Below are positions 16,654 to 25,261 of a stretch of DNA of 64,000 nucleotides, piece after piece. This stretch comes from Mucisphaera sp965279675 (lineage in GTDB: Bacteria > Planctomycetota > Phycisphaerae > Phycisphaerales > Phycisphaeraceae). The translations under genes were made by a program, and so were the position numbers. Positions within the stretch are counted from its first letter, which is position 1. Each line of letters begins with the position of its first letter. A model generated the notes under the pieces. That model saw only the letters and a program-made list of their open reading frames with translations, did no database searches and was not told where the DNA came from. The stretch lies in contig NZ_CBDIIJ010000002.1 in assembly GCF_965279675.1 (NCBI RefSeq), forward strand, positions 372,001 through 436,000, given 5' to 3'.

Positions 16654-17481
16654 TTAGGGCGTGATGACTTGGTCGGGCTGGAAGGCGATGAGGCTCATGA
16701 TCATCTTGAGCATGTCTTTCATGGTGTCCTGGTAGACGGCGGCGATGGTGCTGGTGATAAGAACGATGAAGGCGAGGCCGACGACGATACGGAGGGCGAA
16801 GCCGATGCTGAGGATGTTCATCTGGGGGACGGTTCGGGCGACGAAGCCCATGGCGATGGTTTCGAGGAAGATGAGAGCGAGGAGGGGTGCGGCGACGCGA
16901 ATGGTCATTTCGGTGATGAGGGTGACGCCTGCGACGGCGAGTTCGAAGATGGCCTGGAAGCCGGTGAAACCGCCGGGCGGGAAGTTATCGAAGCTTGCAA
17001 TGAGGGTGGAGATGAGGATGAGGTGTCCGCCCATCAGCAGGAAGAGAGCGAGGGCGAGGACGAAGAGGAATTCGCCGAGGACGCCTGACTGTTCTCCGAG
17101 TTCGGGGTTAAGGACCTGTGCGAGGCCGAGGCCCATCTGCTGGTCCATGGTGTGTCCGGCCATCTGGACGCCTATGAGCGGGAGGCTGGCGCACCATCCG
17201 ATGACGAAGCCGATGAGGAGTTCGACGGCCATGAGCGGGAGGAGTGTCCAGAGGATGAGGCCGTGCTCGAAGAGGGGCGCGAGGAAGCCGCTGGCGTCGC
17301 GGGTGGGCTCGAGGAGCATGGGGTAGATGGCGAGTGAGAGGCTGAAGGCGAAGAGCACGCGGATGAAGCGCGGGATGGCGTTGGAGCCGAACATGGGCGC
17401 GAAGAGGAAGAGCCCCGTCATGCGTGAGAGCACGAGGAGGAAGGCGGGTGTGTGGGGGAGCAGCCAGGAGAGGTCGACCAT
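16654..17481 (-). CDS. fliR: Flagellar export apparatus protein FliR
   Basis: A polytopic membrane protein of 275 residues with about six hydrophobic helices, part of the FliPQR export-gate core. Family features include LVLSRMTGLFLFAPMFGSNAIPRFIRV near the N terminus and GQMDQQMG-like AGHTMDQQMGLGLAQVLNPE in the middle. Gene order fliP-fliQ-fliR-flhB is conserved in many flagellates. Confidence 0.96.
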   Translation of the reverse strand: MVDLSWLLPHTPAFLLVLSRMTGLFLFAPMFGSNAIPRFIRVLFAFSLSLAIYPMLLEPTRDASGFLAPLFEHGLILWTLLPLMAVELLIGFVIGWCASLPLIGVQMAGHTMDQQMGLGLAQVLNPELGEQSGVLGEFLFVLALALFLLMGGHLILISTLIASFDNFPPGGFTGFQAIFELAVAGVTLITEMTIRVAAPLLALIFLETIAMGFVARTVPQMNILSIGFALRIVVGLAFIVLITSTIAAVYQDTMKDMLKMIMSLIAFQPDQVITP

Positions 17482-17504
17482 CTAGCGTTGGGGTTTCTGG
17501 TGTT

Positions 17505-17762
17505 TCAGCCCTGACCGGAGAACATGCGGGCGGAGAACTCCATGAGCTTGATGGCCATCCAGGGGACGGTGAAGATCGTGACGGCGCCCATGGCGAGGAT
17601 TTTGGGGACGAAGGTGAGGGTTTGTTCCTGAATCTGTGTCATGGCCTGGAGGATGCTGATGGAGAGGCCGACGACGAGGGCGATGATCAGCACGGGTAGG
17701 CTGACGAGGAGGGTGAGCATGAGTGCTTCGCGGACGGTGTCGATGGCGAAGTCGGGTGTCAT
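17505..17762 (-). CDS. fliQ: Flagellar export apparatus protein FliQ
   Basis: An 85-residue protein with two transmembrane helices (about 14-40 and 53-75), the normal FliQ size. The conserved core QAMTQIQEQTLTFVPKILA lies between them. It is flanked by fliP and fliR on the same strand with very short gaps. Confidence 0.96.
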   Translation of the reverse strand: MTPDFAIDTVREALMLTLLVSLPVLIIALVVGLSISILQAMTQIQEQTLTFVPKILAMGAVTIFTVPWMAIKLMEFSARMFSGQG

Positions 17763-17776
17763 GGGTTATCTCCGGG

Positions 17777-18640
17777 TTAGAGGAAACCTGAGAGGTTGTA
17801 GCTGTTGAGCAGGCTGCCGGCGACGAGCATCCAGCCGTCGACCATGACGAACAGGAGCAGCTTGAACGGGAGTGAGATCAGGACGGGCGGGAGCATGAGC
17901 ATGCCCATCGAGATGAGGACCGATGAAACGACCATGTCGATGATGAGGAACGGTAGGTAGAGGCGAAAGCCGATGAGGAAGGCGACCTTGAGTTCGGAGA
18001 GCATGAAGGCGGGGATGAGGGAGAGGGTGTCGACATCGGCGCGGGTGAGGGAGCTGGGGTCGGAGGTATCGACGCCTCGGTAGTTGAGGACCATGTAGAC
18101 GTGGGACCAGTTGTCGGCGTGTTCGATCTGGTCGAACATGAACTGGCGGACGGGGGCTTTTCCGCGTTCCCAGGCCTGCCATTGGTCGATTTCGCCGAGC
18201 TGGTAGGGGACGACGGCGTCGGTCCAGATGCGTTCGAACACGGGGGCCATGATCATCAGGGTGAAGAAGAGGGCGAGCCCGGTGATGACCTGTGATGGCG
18301 GGAGTTGCTGGGTGCCGAGTGCCTGGCGGAGGAGGGCGAAGACGACGACGGCGCGCGTGAAGCTGGTGCACATGACCAGGAAGGAGGGCGCGAGTGAGAT
18401 GAGGGTGAGGAGGAGGATGATGGAGAGGGAGGCGGAGAGGTCGCCTCGGGGTGCATCATCGGAGGGGTCGGAGGGGTTGAGAGGGATCGCGCGGCTGGCG
18501 TTGTCGAGGAGGGAGAGGGGGTTGAACTCCTCGATGCCGGGTGGTGTGTCTGATTGTTCCTGTGCAACGGCCGTGAGGGGTGTCAGGGCGAACAGGATCA
18601 GCAGGAGAGACAGGAGCCGTGGCCAGTGTTTTGTGTTCAT
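17777..18640 (-). CDS. fliP: Flagellar export apparatus protein FliP
   Basis: A 287-residue export-gate protein with a cleavable-looking N-terminal signal (LLSLLLILFALTPLTAVAQ) and four later membrane helices. The conserved SFTRAVVVFALLRQALGTQQLPPSQVI, PAFMLSELKVAFLIGF and SMGMLMLPPVLISLPFKLLLF stretches are present. The ATG at 18640 overlaps the fliO stop; the frame stays open upstream, but that part is antisense to fliO and is not family-like. Confidence 0.96.
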   Translation of the reverse strand: MNTKHWPRLLSLLLILFALTPLTAVAQEQSDTPPGIEEFNPLSLLDNASRAIPLNPSDPSDDAPRGDLSASLSIILLLTLISLAPSFLVMCTSFTRAVVVFALLRQALGTQQLPPSQVITGLALFFTLMIMAPVFERIWTDAVVPYQLGEIDQWQAWERGKAPVRQFMFDQIEHADNWSHVYMVLNYRGVDTSDPSSLTRADVDTLSLIPAFMLSELKVAFLIGFRLYLPFLIIDMVVSSVLISMGMLMLPPVLISLPFKLLLFVMVDGWMLVAGSLLNSYNLSGFL

Positions 18641-19485
18641 CCGACCCACCCCCCTGCCCCCCCCGCTACGGCGGCGACTTTCGGCTTCGTTCTGTTGGCC
18701 TTCGTGGATGAAGCGAGTTGGCTGTTTGTGTTGGCGGCTGTGTTGCGGATGCGGCTGAGGAGTTGGGAGAGGTCTTCGCGGGCGCGGTCGACGGGTTCGG
18801 TGGTGGCCGTCAGGTCTTCGGGTTCGTTCTCGAGTTGGCGGAGGACGTCGCTGAAGCCGGAGGCGGCTGTGGTGGAAGTGCGGCCGAGGATGGCGGCGAC
18901 TTCCTCGGGTTGGGTGATTTCGGAGAGACAGCTGAGGGCCTGTCCGGTGTCGGAGCAGACGAGGACGCGTTGGCCGACGCGTAGGAGGAGGATCTGGCTG
19001 CGGGGTGCGACGGTGGTTCTTGAGAGGACTTCGACGTCGGCGGTGGGTCGTGCGGTGACGGCCTGGTGGCCGGAGAGTTTCTGGTAGAGCCAGCGGGCGG
19101 CGAAGATGAGGGCGATGACAACGCCCAGGGCGGCGGCGGTTTCGAGGAGCCACCAGTAGGAGGTTTGGTCGGAGCTGGCGGGGAGGGTTTGGGTTTCGGC
19201 GTTGTTCTGGGGGGCGCCGAGTGGCTGGAGGTCGTCGCGGAGGGAGGCGGTGGGTGGGAGGAGGGTGCGTTCGTCGTCGATGGTTACTTGCGGGCTTTGG
19301 GCATTGGTGGTGTGTCGTGGCTCGGGCTCGGTCATGTCGAGCGCGAGGGCGGTGAGGCGGTCGGCGGAGGCGGTGTTGATGAGGAAGCAGGCGAGGAAGG
19401 CGAAGGCGTAGAGACAGGCACGGCCCTGTAGGGGTCTGGCACCCGGGGATAGCGTTTGGGTTTTGCGTGCGCGATGGTGGCGCAT
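18637..19485 (-). CDS. fliO: Flagellar biosynthesis protein FliO
   Basis: A 282-residue membrane protein: an N-terminal hydrophobic segment (about 22-40), a second transmembrane helix (SYWWLLETAAALGVVIALIFAARW), then the FliO cytoplasmic domain with VEVLSRTTVAPRSQILLLRVGQRVLVCSDTG. The ATG at 19485 is chosen because GGAGG precedes it with good spacing; that Shine-Dalgarno lies in the loop of a TGGTC/GACCA hairpin (19490-19505). FliO stabilises FliP during export-gate assembly. The C-terminal tail after about residue 215 is long and low-complexity. Confidence 0.9.
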   Translation of the reverse strand: MRHHRARKTQTLSPGARPLQGRACLYAFAFLACFLINTASADRLTALALDMTEPEPRHTTNAQSPQVTIDDERTLLPPTASLRDDLQPLGAPQNNAETQTLPASSDQTSYWWLLETAAALGVVIALIFAARWLYQKLSGHQAVTARPTADVEVLSRTTVAPRSQILLLRVGQRVLVCSDTGQALSCLSEITQPEEVAAILGRTSTTAASGFSDVLRQLENEPEDLTATTEPVDRAREDLSQLLSRIRNTAANTNSQLASSTKANRTKPKVAAVAGGAGGWVG

Positions 19486-19540
19486 TTGGTGGTCCTCCGT
19501 GACCATTTTTGTCCGTCGGCTCCGCCGGCGGTTTGGCGTT

Positions 19541-19580
19541 TTGGTTGTCGGCACCCCGGGCTTGCGCCTGGGGCTCGTTG
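19541..19580. repeat. Palindromic repeat copy between fliN and fliO
   Basis: The hairpin 19554-19561/19566-19573 (one G-U pair) is preceded by TTGGTTGTCGGCA and followed by CTCGTTG, matching the edges of the copy at 7461-7499 (TTGGTGGTCGGTG and CTCGTTGG). It fills most of the short gap between the fliN stop and fliO start regions. Confidence 0.6.
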
Positions 19581-19587
19581 CGATTGA

Positions 19588-20043
19588 TTAGGTGGTGGCG
19601 GTTTCGGGTTGTTCCTGTTGCTGGGCTTCGAGGGCGGCTTCCTGGGCTTCCTCGGCGAGGTTGGCGACGATTTCGCTGATGCGGATGCAGAAGTTGTCGT
19701 TGAGGACGAGAACTTCGCCTCGGGCGACGAGTCTGCCGTTGACGTAGACATCGACGGGGTCACCGGCGAGTTTGTCGAGTTCGACGACGGAGCCTTCGGC
19801 GAGTCGGAGGACGTCTTCGACGAGCATCTCCGTGCGTCCGAGTTCGATGGAGCACTCGAGGTCGACATCGCCGAGCATTTCTATGGCGTGGCCGGTGGCG
19901 GGGTCGATGGGTTCTTCGACGTAGGGTTGGCCTTCGGTATCGACGAGGTTTTTGAGTTCTTCGACGGAGGCCTGGGCGTCGGCGAGTGCGTCCTGCACGT
20001 CGTTGACGGGTGGGTCGTTCTGAGGCGGGTTTGTTTCAGCCAT
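19588..20043 (-). CDS. fliN: Flagellar motor switch protein FliN
   Basis: A 151-residue C-ring protein. The SpoA domain occupies about residues 55-130 (MLGDVDLECSIELGRTEMLVEDVLRLAEGS, then LNDNFCIRISEIV). An acidic N-terminal extension and Glu/Gln-rich C terminus flank it. FliN normally acts with FliM, but no fliM lies here even though fliM usually sits between fliL and fliN; the gap to fliL is only 38 bp. Confidence 0.93.
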   Translation of the reverse strand: MAETNPPQNDPPVNDVQDALADAQASVEELKNLVDTEGQPYVEEPIDPATGHAIEMLGDVDLECSIELGRTEMLVEDVLRLAEGSVVELDKLAGDPVDVYVNGRLVARGEVLVLNDNFCIRISEIVANLAEEAQEAALEAQQQEQPETATT

Positions 20044-20081
20044 GGCGTCCTTGCCCTGGTTGGGTGTTTGGGATTGAGAGC

Positions 20082-20603
20082 TTAACCGTCGGAGCGGAAT
20101 TGGGTGGCTTTGGGTATGAGGACCTGATCGATGTAGGACTTTCCGGTTTCCTCGTCGCGGCCGAACTGCTCGTCGAGGGCGGCGTGGATCTGTCGTCGGA
20201 GTGTGGAGAGGTCGGGTTCGAGGAGGAAGGAGGGTTCGGCTCGTCGGAAGATGGTGGCCATGGCGTTGCTGATCTGGGCTCGGAAGGTGTCGATGCGTTG
20301 CTCGACGATGGCCTGGTGACGGGCTTTGACGACGACGTAGACCTCGGTGTCGTAGAGGTAGGCGCGTCCGGTGCGTGTGTTCTGGAACTTTTCGGCGACG
20401 ACGAGGACTTCGGCGGGCATCTCGGCGAGGGCGGCTTCATCGGCGGCGCGGATATCGGCTTCGACGGTTTCGGGTCCGCCAGCGAACATGAAGATGCCGA
20501 CGATGACAACGGCCTCGATGATGACGACGGCGGCCACGGCGATGATGGTCTTCATCGGGAGCTTTTTTGGCTGCTCGGCTGCGTTGTCGTTTTCTTCGGG
20601 CAT
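20082..20603 (-). CDS. fliL: Flagellar basal body-associated protein FliL
   Basis: A 173-residue single-pass inner-membrane protein: a short cytoplasmic start (PEENDNAAEQPKK), one transmembrane helix (about 18-40, TIIAVAAVVIIEAVVIVGIFMF) and a periplasmic FliL domain. The family surrounds the stator and supports motor torque. It sits between motB and fliN. Confidence 0.9.
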   Translation of the reverse strand: MPEENDNAAEQPKKLPMKTIIAVAAVVIIEAVVIVGIFMFAGGPETVEADIRAADEAALAEMPAEVLVVAEKFQNTRTGRAYLYDTEVYVVVKARHQAIVEQRIDTFRAQISNAMATIFRRAEPSFLLEPDLSTLRRQIHAALDEQFGRDEETGKSYIDQVLIPKATQFRSDG

Positions 20604-20634
20604 GTCTGGACCTGTTGAACGGTGTTTCCTCGGG

Positions 20635-21387
20635 TTACGGGCCTGCTACGGCCTCTGGCTGTAAGTAGTCATCGACAATTGAGGCGCTGACGATGACTTC
20701 GGCCCGTCGATTGGATTGCTGGGATTCGAGGGTGTAGGCGCGTTGGATGACGGGTTCGAGGTCGGCGACGCCTGTGAGGCGGAATCGGTCGGCTCGGAGG
20801 CCGACATCGGTGTCTGTGAGATAATCGAAGACGGACTTTGCTCTGGCGAAAGAGAGCTGCCAGAGGTCGGGGTAGTCGGAGTGGCCGGCCATGAGTTCGA
20901 GTTGGGCGGCGTGTCCGCGGATCATGATGATGTTGTTGAATCCGCGGACCTGTTCGATGACGGGCTGGAGTTGCTGTTTGGCCTGGTCGGTGAGTTCGGC
21001 GGAACCGGGTTCAAAGATGAGTCGTCCGCCGACGGCGTAGAGTTCGCCTTCGCGGATGGTTCTGACTTCGGGGTTTTTGCCTTCGATGGAGGGGTCTTCG
21101 ATGTCGGCTTTGGACTGGACGGGGGTGGGGTTGAGTTCGACTTCTTCGAGTTTCTGGATGAGTGAGAGTTCGGGGTCGTCGTCGGTGGGCAGTTTTCCGC
21201 CGCCGCCTTTCATGCCGAAGGCTTTCTTGATTTCCTCGACGACGGCCTGGAACTCGTCTTCGCGTTTGATTTCGGAGAAGGAGACGATGAGGACGAAGAA
21301 GCAGAGGAGGAGGGTGACCATGTCGCCATAGGTCACCATCCATTCGGGTGCACCGGCGGGTCCCTTTTTTTGGCGCTTCTTGGGCAT
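20635..21387 (-). CDS. motB: Flagellar motor stator protein MotB
   Basis: A 250-residue stator protein with an N-terminal cytoplasmic Lys-rich start, one transmembrane helix carrying the ion-binding Asp (TYGDMVTLLLCFFVLIVSF), a plug-linker, and a C-terminal OmpA-like peptidoglycan-binding domain (about 120-240, with IMIRGHAAQ and LSFARAKSVFDYL). The sequence does not by itself tell proton from sodium coupling. Downstream of motA by 30 bp. Confidence 0.95.
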   Translation of the reverse strand: MPKKRQKKGPAGAPEWMVTYGDMVTLLLCFFVLIVSFSEIKREDEFQAVVEEIKKAFGMKGGGGKLPTDDDPELSLIQKLEEVELNPTPVQSKADIEDPSIEGKNPEVRTIREGELYAVGGRLIFEPGSAELTDQAKQQLQPVIEQVRGFNNIIMIRGHAAQLELMAGHSDYPDLWQLSFARAKSVFDYLTDTDVGLRADRFRLTGVADLEPVIQRAYTLESQQSNRRAEVIVSASIVDDYLQPEAVAGP

Positions 21388-21417
21388 CTCGGTGGTCCGT
21401 GGGTGCGGGGTCGCGGT

Positions 21418-22200
21418 TTAGGCGGCCTTTTCTTCCTCGTCGTCGGTCATCTTTCGGAGGTGTGGTGGGAGAGCGGTTTTTAGTTTCTGCTCGACGATTC
21501 TGGGGTTATCGCCTGACTGGATGGCCATGACGCCTTTGACAATGATGGTCTTGTAGAGGACTTCCTCGCTGGACCTGGTGGCGAGTCGGTCGGCCATGGG
21601 GAGCGCGGCGGCGTTGGCGATGATGGATCCGTAGAGGGTGGTGAGCAGGGCGACGGCGAGGCCGGCGCCGATGGAGGCGGGGTCGGAGAGGTCGTTGAGC
21701 ATGGCGACGAGGCCGATGAGGGTGCCGATCATGCCCATGGCGGGGGCGTATTTGCCGACGGCGTCGAACATGGCCTTGCTGGACTCGTGTCGGTCCATGA
21801 GGCTTTCGAGTTCGCTGTCCATGATCTGTTCGATGAGTTCGGGGTCGGTGCCGTCGACGGCCATCTGGATGCCGCGGACGATGAAGGGGTCGTTGACTTC
21901 CTTGATGGAGTTTTCGAGGCTGAGGATGCCGTCGCGTCGGGCGATTTCGGCGAAGGCGACCATCTGATCGATGAGTTCATCGATGGGGAGGGATTTGTAG
22001 AAGACGGCTTTCTTGATGGCGGGGACGATGCGTTTGAGCTGTCCTGCGGGGGAGACAAAGAAGAGGATGGTGCAGGAGGCCCCGATGACGAGGACGACAG
22101 AGGGGATGTCGACGTAGGTGATGAGCTGCCCGCCGAGGACGAGCGTCCAGAAGATGAGGAGCCATGTCCCGATGACTCCGAATACGATTCCCAGGTCCAT
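21418..22200 (-). CDS. motA: Flagellar motor stator protein MotA
   Basis: A 260-residue stator subunit with four membrane helices (two near the N terminus, two about 150-205) and the large cytoplasmic loop carrying charged residues that meet FliG. Family stretches include PAMGMIGTLIGLVAML and GAGLAVALLTTLYGSIIANA. It precedes motB. Confidence 0.95.
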   Translation of the reverse strand: MDLGIVFGVIGTWLLIFWTLVLGGQLITYVDIPSVVLVIGASCTILFFVSPAGQLKRIVPAIKKAVFYKSLPIDELIDQMVAFAEIARRDGILSLENSIKEVNDPFIVRGIQMAVDGTDPELIEQIMDSELESLMDRHESSKAMFDAVGKYAPAMGMIGTLIGLVAMLNDLSDPASIGAGLAVALLTTLYGSIIANAAALPMADRLATRSSEEVLYKTIIVKGVMAIQSGDNPRIVEQKLKTALPPHLRKMTDDEEEKAA

Positions 22201-22285
22201 GGCACATCCTCAGCGCTACGCGTTCGCAGTCGGTGTTATCGGCGGTCGGCGGTTTGGGGGTTGAGTTGTTGTGGTTTGGATTGTG

Positions 22286-22483
22286 TCAGGATGGCGGGAG
22301 GAGTCTTCGGAGGCTTCGGCCGTACTCGATGGCGAGTTCGACGACGCGTTCCATGGATTCTTTGACGATGAGGTGGTCGCCATTGATGAGTTTGATGGTG
22401 GTGTCGGGTTTGGCCTCGACGGTTCGGATGAGCTCGGCGTTGACGATGATGGGCTGGTCGTTGAGTCTGGTGACCTTGATCAT
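22286..22483 (-). CDS. flbD: Flagellar protein FlbD
   Basis: A 65-residue FlbD-family protein (begins MIKVTRLNDQPIIVNAELI; contains TTIKLINGDHLIVKES). Such genes lie between flgE and motA in many Firmicutes, spirochaetes and planctomycetes. It is distinct from the Caulobacter regulator of the same name. Its molecular role is poorly known. Confidence 0.85.
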   Translation of the reverse strand: MIKVTRLNDQPIIVNAELIRTVEAKPDTTIKLINGDHLIVKESMERVVELAIEYGRSLRRLLPPS

Positions 22484-22522
22484 GGGCTAGCTCGTCTCGT
22501 TGTCGTGTCGCGAGGCGTGTGA

Positions 22523-24253
22523 TTATCGGACAATGGTGAGGAGTTCGTCGATGAGCTGGTTGGAGGTGGTGATGACCCGTGAGTTGGCGCTGAAGCCGGT
22601 GGATGCGGCGATAATGTTGATGAATTCCTCGGTGAGTTCGACGTTGGAGAGTTCGAGCTGTCGTCCGAGGACCTGGCCGGAGCCGCCTGAACCGGGTGCG
22701 ACGATGGTGGGGATGCCGGAGTTGTTGGAGGCTCGGAAGAGGTTGCCGCCTAGCTCTTCGAGGCCTTCGTTGTTGGAGAACATGGCGAGGGGGACGCGGC
22801 CGAGGGTTCGTAGGAGACCGTTGGAGAAGACGCCATCGATAGTGCCATCGGAGGAGACCTGGAAGTCTTCGAGGGTTCCGAGGGAGAAGCCATCCTGGCT
22901 GGTGGCGGAGATCTCGGAGCCGATGCCTTCATTGAAGAAAGCGGAGGTGGCGCCGAAGGGATCGGTCCAGTCGAGTTCGATCTGGAGGGGTGTGCCAGCG
23001 CCGGTGTTGTCGCGGTCGATGGTGATGGTGGAGTTGTTGGCTCCGATGTAGCGTCCCTGCGTGTCGAACTGGAGGGTGCCGTTGCCGACGCGTCGGTCGA
23101 GGCTGGTGTCGTCTTCGGATTCGGCGAAGAATCGCCAGGTGGTCCCTGCGTTGTCCTTGTTTTCGAGGACGATGTTGAGGTTGACGGTGACGGGTGTGCC
23201 GAGGCTGTCGTAGACAACGAAGGTGGTTTGGGCGGACTCGCCGATGGCGGGGTTGTTGATGTTGTCGGTGGTGAAGTTGATGGGCGAGACTGGGCTGAGC
23301 GAGCCCTGATTGACGATGATGTTGTCGAGCTGGAGGTCGATAGCGTTGCCGACGCCGAGGTTGGCATCGATGCGGATTTCGCCTGCGGCGGTGATAGCGA
23401 GGGCTCCGCCTGGGAGGGTGGTGTCGATGCCTAGGACGTCTTCGAAGAAGTCGAGGAGGTCCTGGACGGTGGTGCCGGAGTCGTCGGCGGTGGTGACGCC
23501 TGCGGGTGCGACTTCGAAGGTTTTAGCTCCGATGAGGACGCCGCCTTTGCGTGCGCCTTCGAAGGTGATGATGTCGCCTGGGGTGAAGATGGGTGCGCCG
23601 CTTGAGGCGGTGTGGACCTGGTCGAGGGTGGTGGCGGCGGTGATCGGTGTGCCGAGCGTGTCGGAGAAGAGGGCTTCGGAGGTGGTGAGTGAGCCTGCGG
23701 AAGCGACGTCGCCGCCGGCGTTGAGGTTTCCGGCGAACTTCACGCTGTCGGTTTCCTGGGCGATGGTGAGTTTGCCGATGGGGATGTTGATGTTGGAGAG
23801 GAGGCCTTCGACGATCTGGAACTGGTTGTCGACGGGGTAGCCCTGGACGCGTCCGCCTGTGGTGGTGACGAGGTTGAAGTCGCGGTCGAGGGTGAAGTTG
23901 CCGGCTCGGGTGTAGAGCTGCTGGCCTTCCTGTTCGACGACGAAGAAGCCGTTGCCCTGGATGGCCATGTCGGTGGCGACACCCGTGGGTTGGAGGGCTC
24001 CGGAGTTGAAGTCTCGGGTGATGGCACCGACGCGGACGCCGAGGCCGATCTGCGCGGGGTTGGAGCCGCCTCGTGCGTTGTTGGGTGAGGTGCCGTTTTT
24101 GATGGTGTCGAGGATCTGGGTCTCGAACTGGAGGCGAGAGCGTTTGAAGGCGGTGGTGTTGACGTTGGCGATGTTGTTACCGACGACGTCGAGCATCTGT
24201 GAGGAGCCGTTCATGCCCGAGAGTCCGGTGAACAGCGAGTGTGTCAGTGGCAT
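22523..24253 (-). CDS. flgE: Flagellar hook protein FlgE
   Basis: A 576-residue hook protein. The N terminus (MPLTHSLFTGLSGMNGSSQMLDVVGNNIANVNTTAFKRSR) and C terminus (ELSNVELTEEFINIIAASTGFSANSRVITTSNQLIDELL) carry the paired rod/hook coiled-coil domains; a large variable middle forms the hook surface. It is longer than the roughly 400 residues of enteric FlgE, mostly by middle-domain insertion. It lies downstream of flgD and fliK, as in many flagellar operons. Confidence 0.94.
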   Translation of the reverse strand: MPLTHSLFTGLSGMNGSSQMLDVVGNNIANVNTTAFKRSRLQFETQILDTIKNGTSPNNARGGSNPAQIGLGVRVGAITRDFNSGALQPTGVATDMAIQGNGFFVVEQEGQQLYTRAGNFTLDRDFNLVTTTGGRVQGYPVDNQFQIVEGLLSNINIPIGKLTIAQETDSVKFAGNLNAGGDVASAGSLTTSEALFSDTLGTPITAATTLDQVHTASSGAPIFTPGDIITFEGARKGGVLIGAKTFEVAPAGVTTADDSGTTVQDLLDFFEDVLGIDTTLPGGALAITAAGEIRIDANLGVGNAIDLQLDNIIVNQGSLSPVSPINFTTDNINNPAIGESAQTTFVVYDSLGTPVTVNLNIVLENKDNAGTTWRFFAESEDDTSLDRRVGNGTLQFDTQGRYIGANNSTITIDRDNTGAGTPLQIELDWTDPFGATSAFFNEGIGSEISATSQDGFSLGTLEDFQVSSDGTIDGVFSNGLLRTLGRVPLAMFSNNEGLEELGGNLFRASNNSGIPTIVAPGSGGSGQVLGRQLELSNVELTEEFINIIAASTGFSANSRVITTSNQLIDELLTIVR

Positions 24254-24292
24254 AACAAAACCTCTCTAAGTGAGCGTTGGCCCGCTTGGCGT

Positions 24293-24601
24293 TTAGCGTT
24301 GTCCGTTGTTCTGGTCCTGTGGCTTCAGATCGTGTCCGAGTGGTTTGGCGGCCTCCATGAGCTGCCTGACGGAGGCGTTCTCGGTGTTGGCGAGTGCGCC
24401 CAGCAGGTTCTGGGCGGGTGTTTTCTGGGTGGCTGCTTCGGCGTCGGGCTGCTGGGCCTGGGTGGCTTCGGCGAGGAGGTCGTCGAAGGGTCGTGACTCG
24501 AAGGTGGAGCTGCTGGTTGGCGCAGGGGAAGCGGGTGACTGTACGGGTCGTACGGCTGGTTCGAGGAGTCGGAGCAGGTTGTCGCTGGCGTTGGTGGTCA
24601 C
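24293..24601 (-). CDS. Small flagellar-operon protein between flgD and flgE, function unknown
   Basis: A 102-residue hydrophilic protein, Ala/Gln/Ser-rich with likely disordered ends; RPFDDLLAEATQA is the only firmly helical piece. In Firmicutes a small flagellar operon protein occupies the same place between flgD and flgE, but I cannot show homology by eye. Gaps to both neighbours are short, so it is co-transcribed. Confidence 0.6.
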   Translation of the reverse strand: MTTNASDNLLRLLEPAVRPVQSPASPAPTSSSTFESRPFDDLLAEATQAQQPDAEAATQKTPAQNLLGALANTENASVRQLMEAAKPLGHDLKPQDQNNGQR

Positions 24602-24619
24602 GCTGGTTTCCTGCGGGTT

Positions 24620-25252
24620 TTAGCCGTAGCGGGTCACGAGAGTTGCCGGGACTTCCTTGGTGGCCCCGCCTCCGACATCGACCTTGAGCATGAGCCCGCC
24701 TTCCTGGAGCAGGACGGCGTCGACGGTGCCGGAGAAGTCGTTGCCCTCGGCGTCGGTGCCGCCGACGCGTTGGCCGACGAGCGCGGCGCCGTTGAGGGCT
24801 ACGAGGTCGAGGAGCAGTGATGGGATGAGGGCTTCATCGATGCCGCCCGGGTCCTGGATGCCCTGGAGTCGGTCGTCGGGGATTTCCTGGCCGGTATCGA
24901 GGGTGAAGATGGACTTGCCGTCGCGGTTGGTGACGGAGGCGACGCGGCCGGTGACGACCTGGCCGTCGTTGGCGACGCCGGTGACGGTCTTGCCGATCAG
25001 CGAGGTGGCTGAGGCGAAGCTGTTTTGCGTCACCAGTGCCTCGAGGCTGTCCTGGAGTTCGTTCTGAGACTCGATGTTCTGGAGTCCTGAGAGCTGGTCG
25101 ATGATGGCGGCGGAGTCGTTGGGCTCGAAGGGGTCCTGGTTGGCGAGTTCTTCGACCATGATGCGGACGAAGTCCTGGCTGGAGAGTTCAGCGAATCGGT
25201 TCTGAGAGGTTGTTGAGGCGGCTGAGATGCCGCCTAGGCTGGCTGCTGACAT
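24620..25252 (-). CDS. flgD: Flagellar hook capping protein FlgD
   Basis: A 210-residue hook-cap scaffold. It has the conserved N-terminal region RFAELSSQDFVRIMVEELANQDPFEPNDSAAIIDQLSGLQNIES, which carries the export and capping signals, then VTQNSFASATSLIGKTV and a beta-rich C-terminal part. It stands between fliK and the small protein before flgE. Confidence 0.92.
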   Translation of the reverse strand: MSAASLGGISAASTTSQNRFAELSSQDFVRIMVEELANQDPFEPNDSAAIIDQLSGLQNIESQNELQDSLEALVTQNSFASATSLIGKTVTGVANDGQVVTGRVASVTNRDGKSIFTLDTGQEIPDDRLQGIQDPGGIDEALIPSLLLDLVALNGAALVGQRVGGTDAEGNDFSGTVDAVLLQEGGLMLKVDVGGGATKEVPATLVTRYG

Positions 25253-25261
25253 GTTGGGCTC

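Noticed and set aside
18641..19153. N-terminal extension of fliP to 458 residues
   Set aside because: The extension lies inside fliO in another frame; FliP has its signal peptide right after the ATG at 18640.
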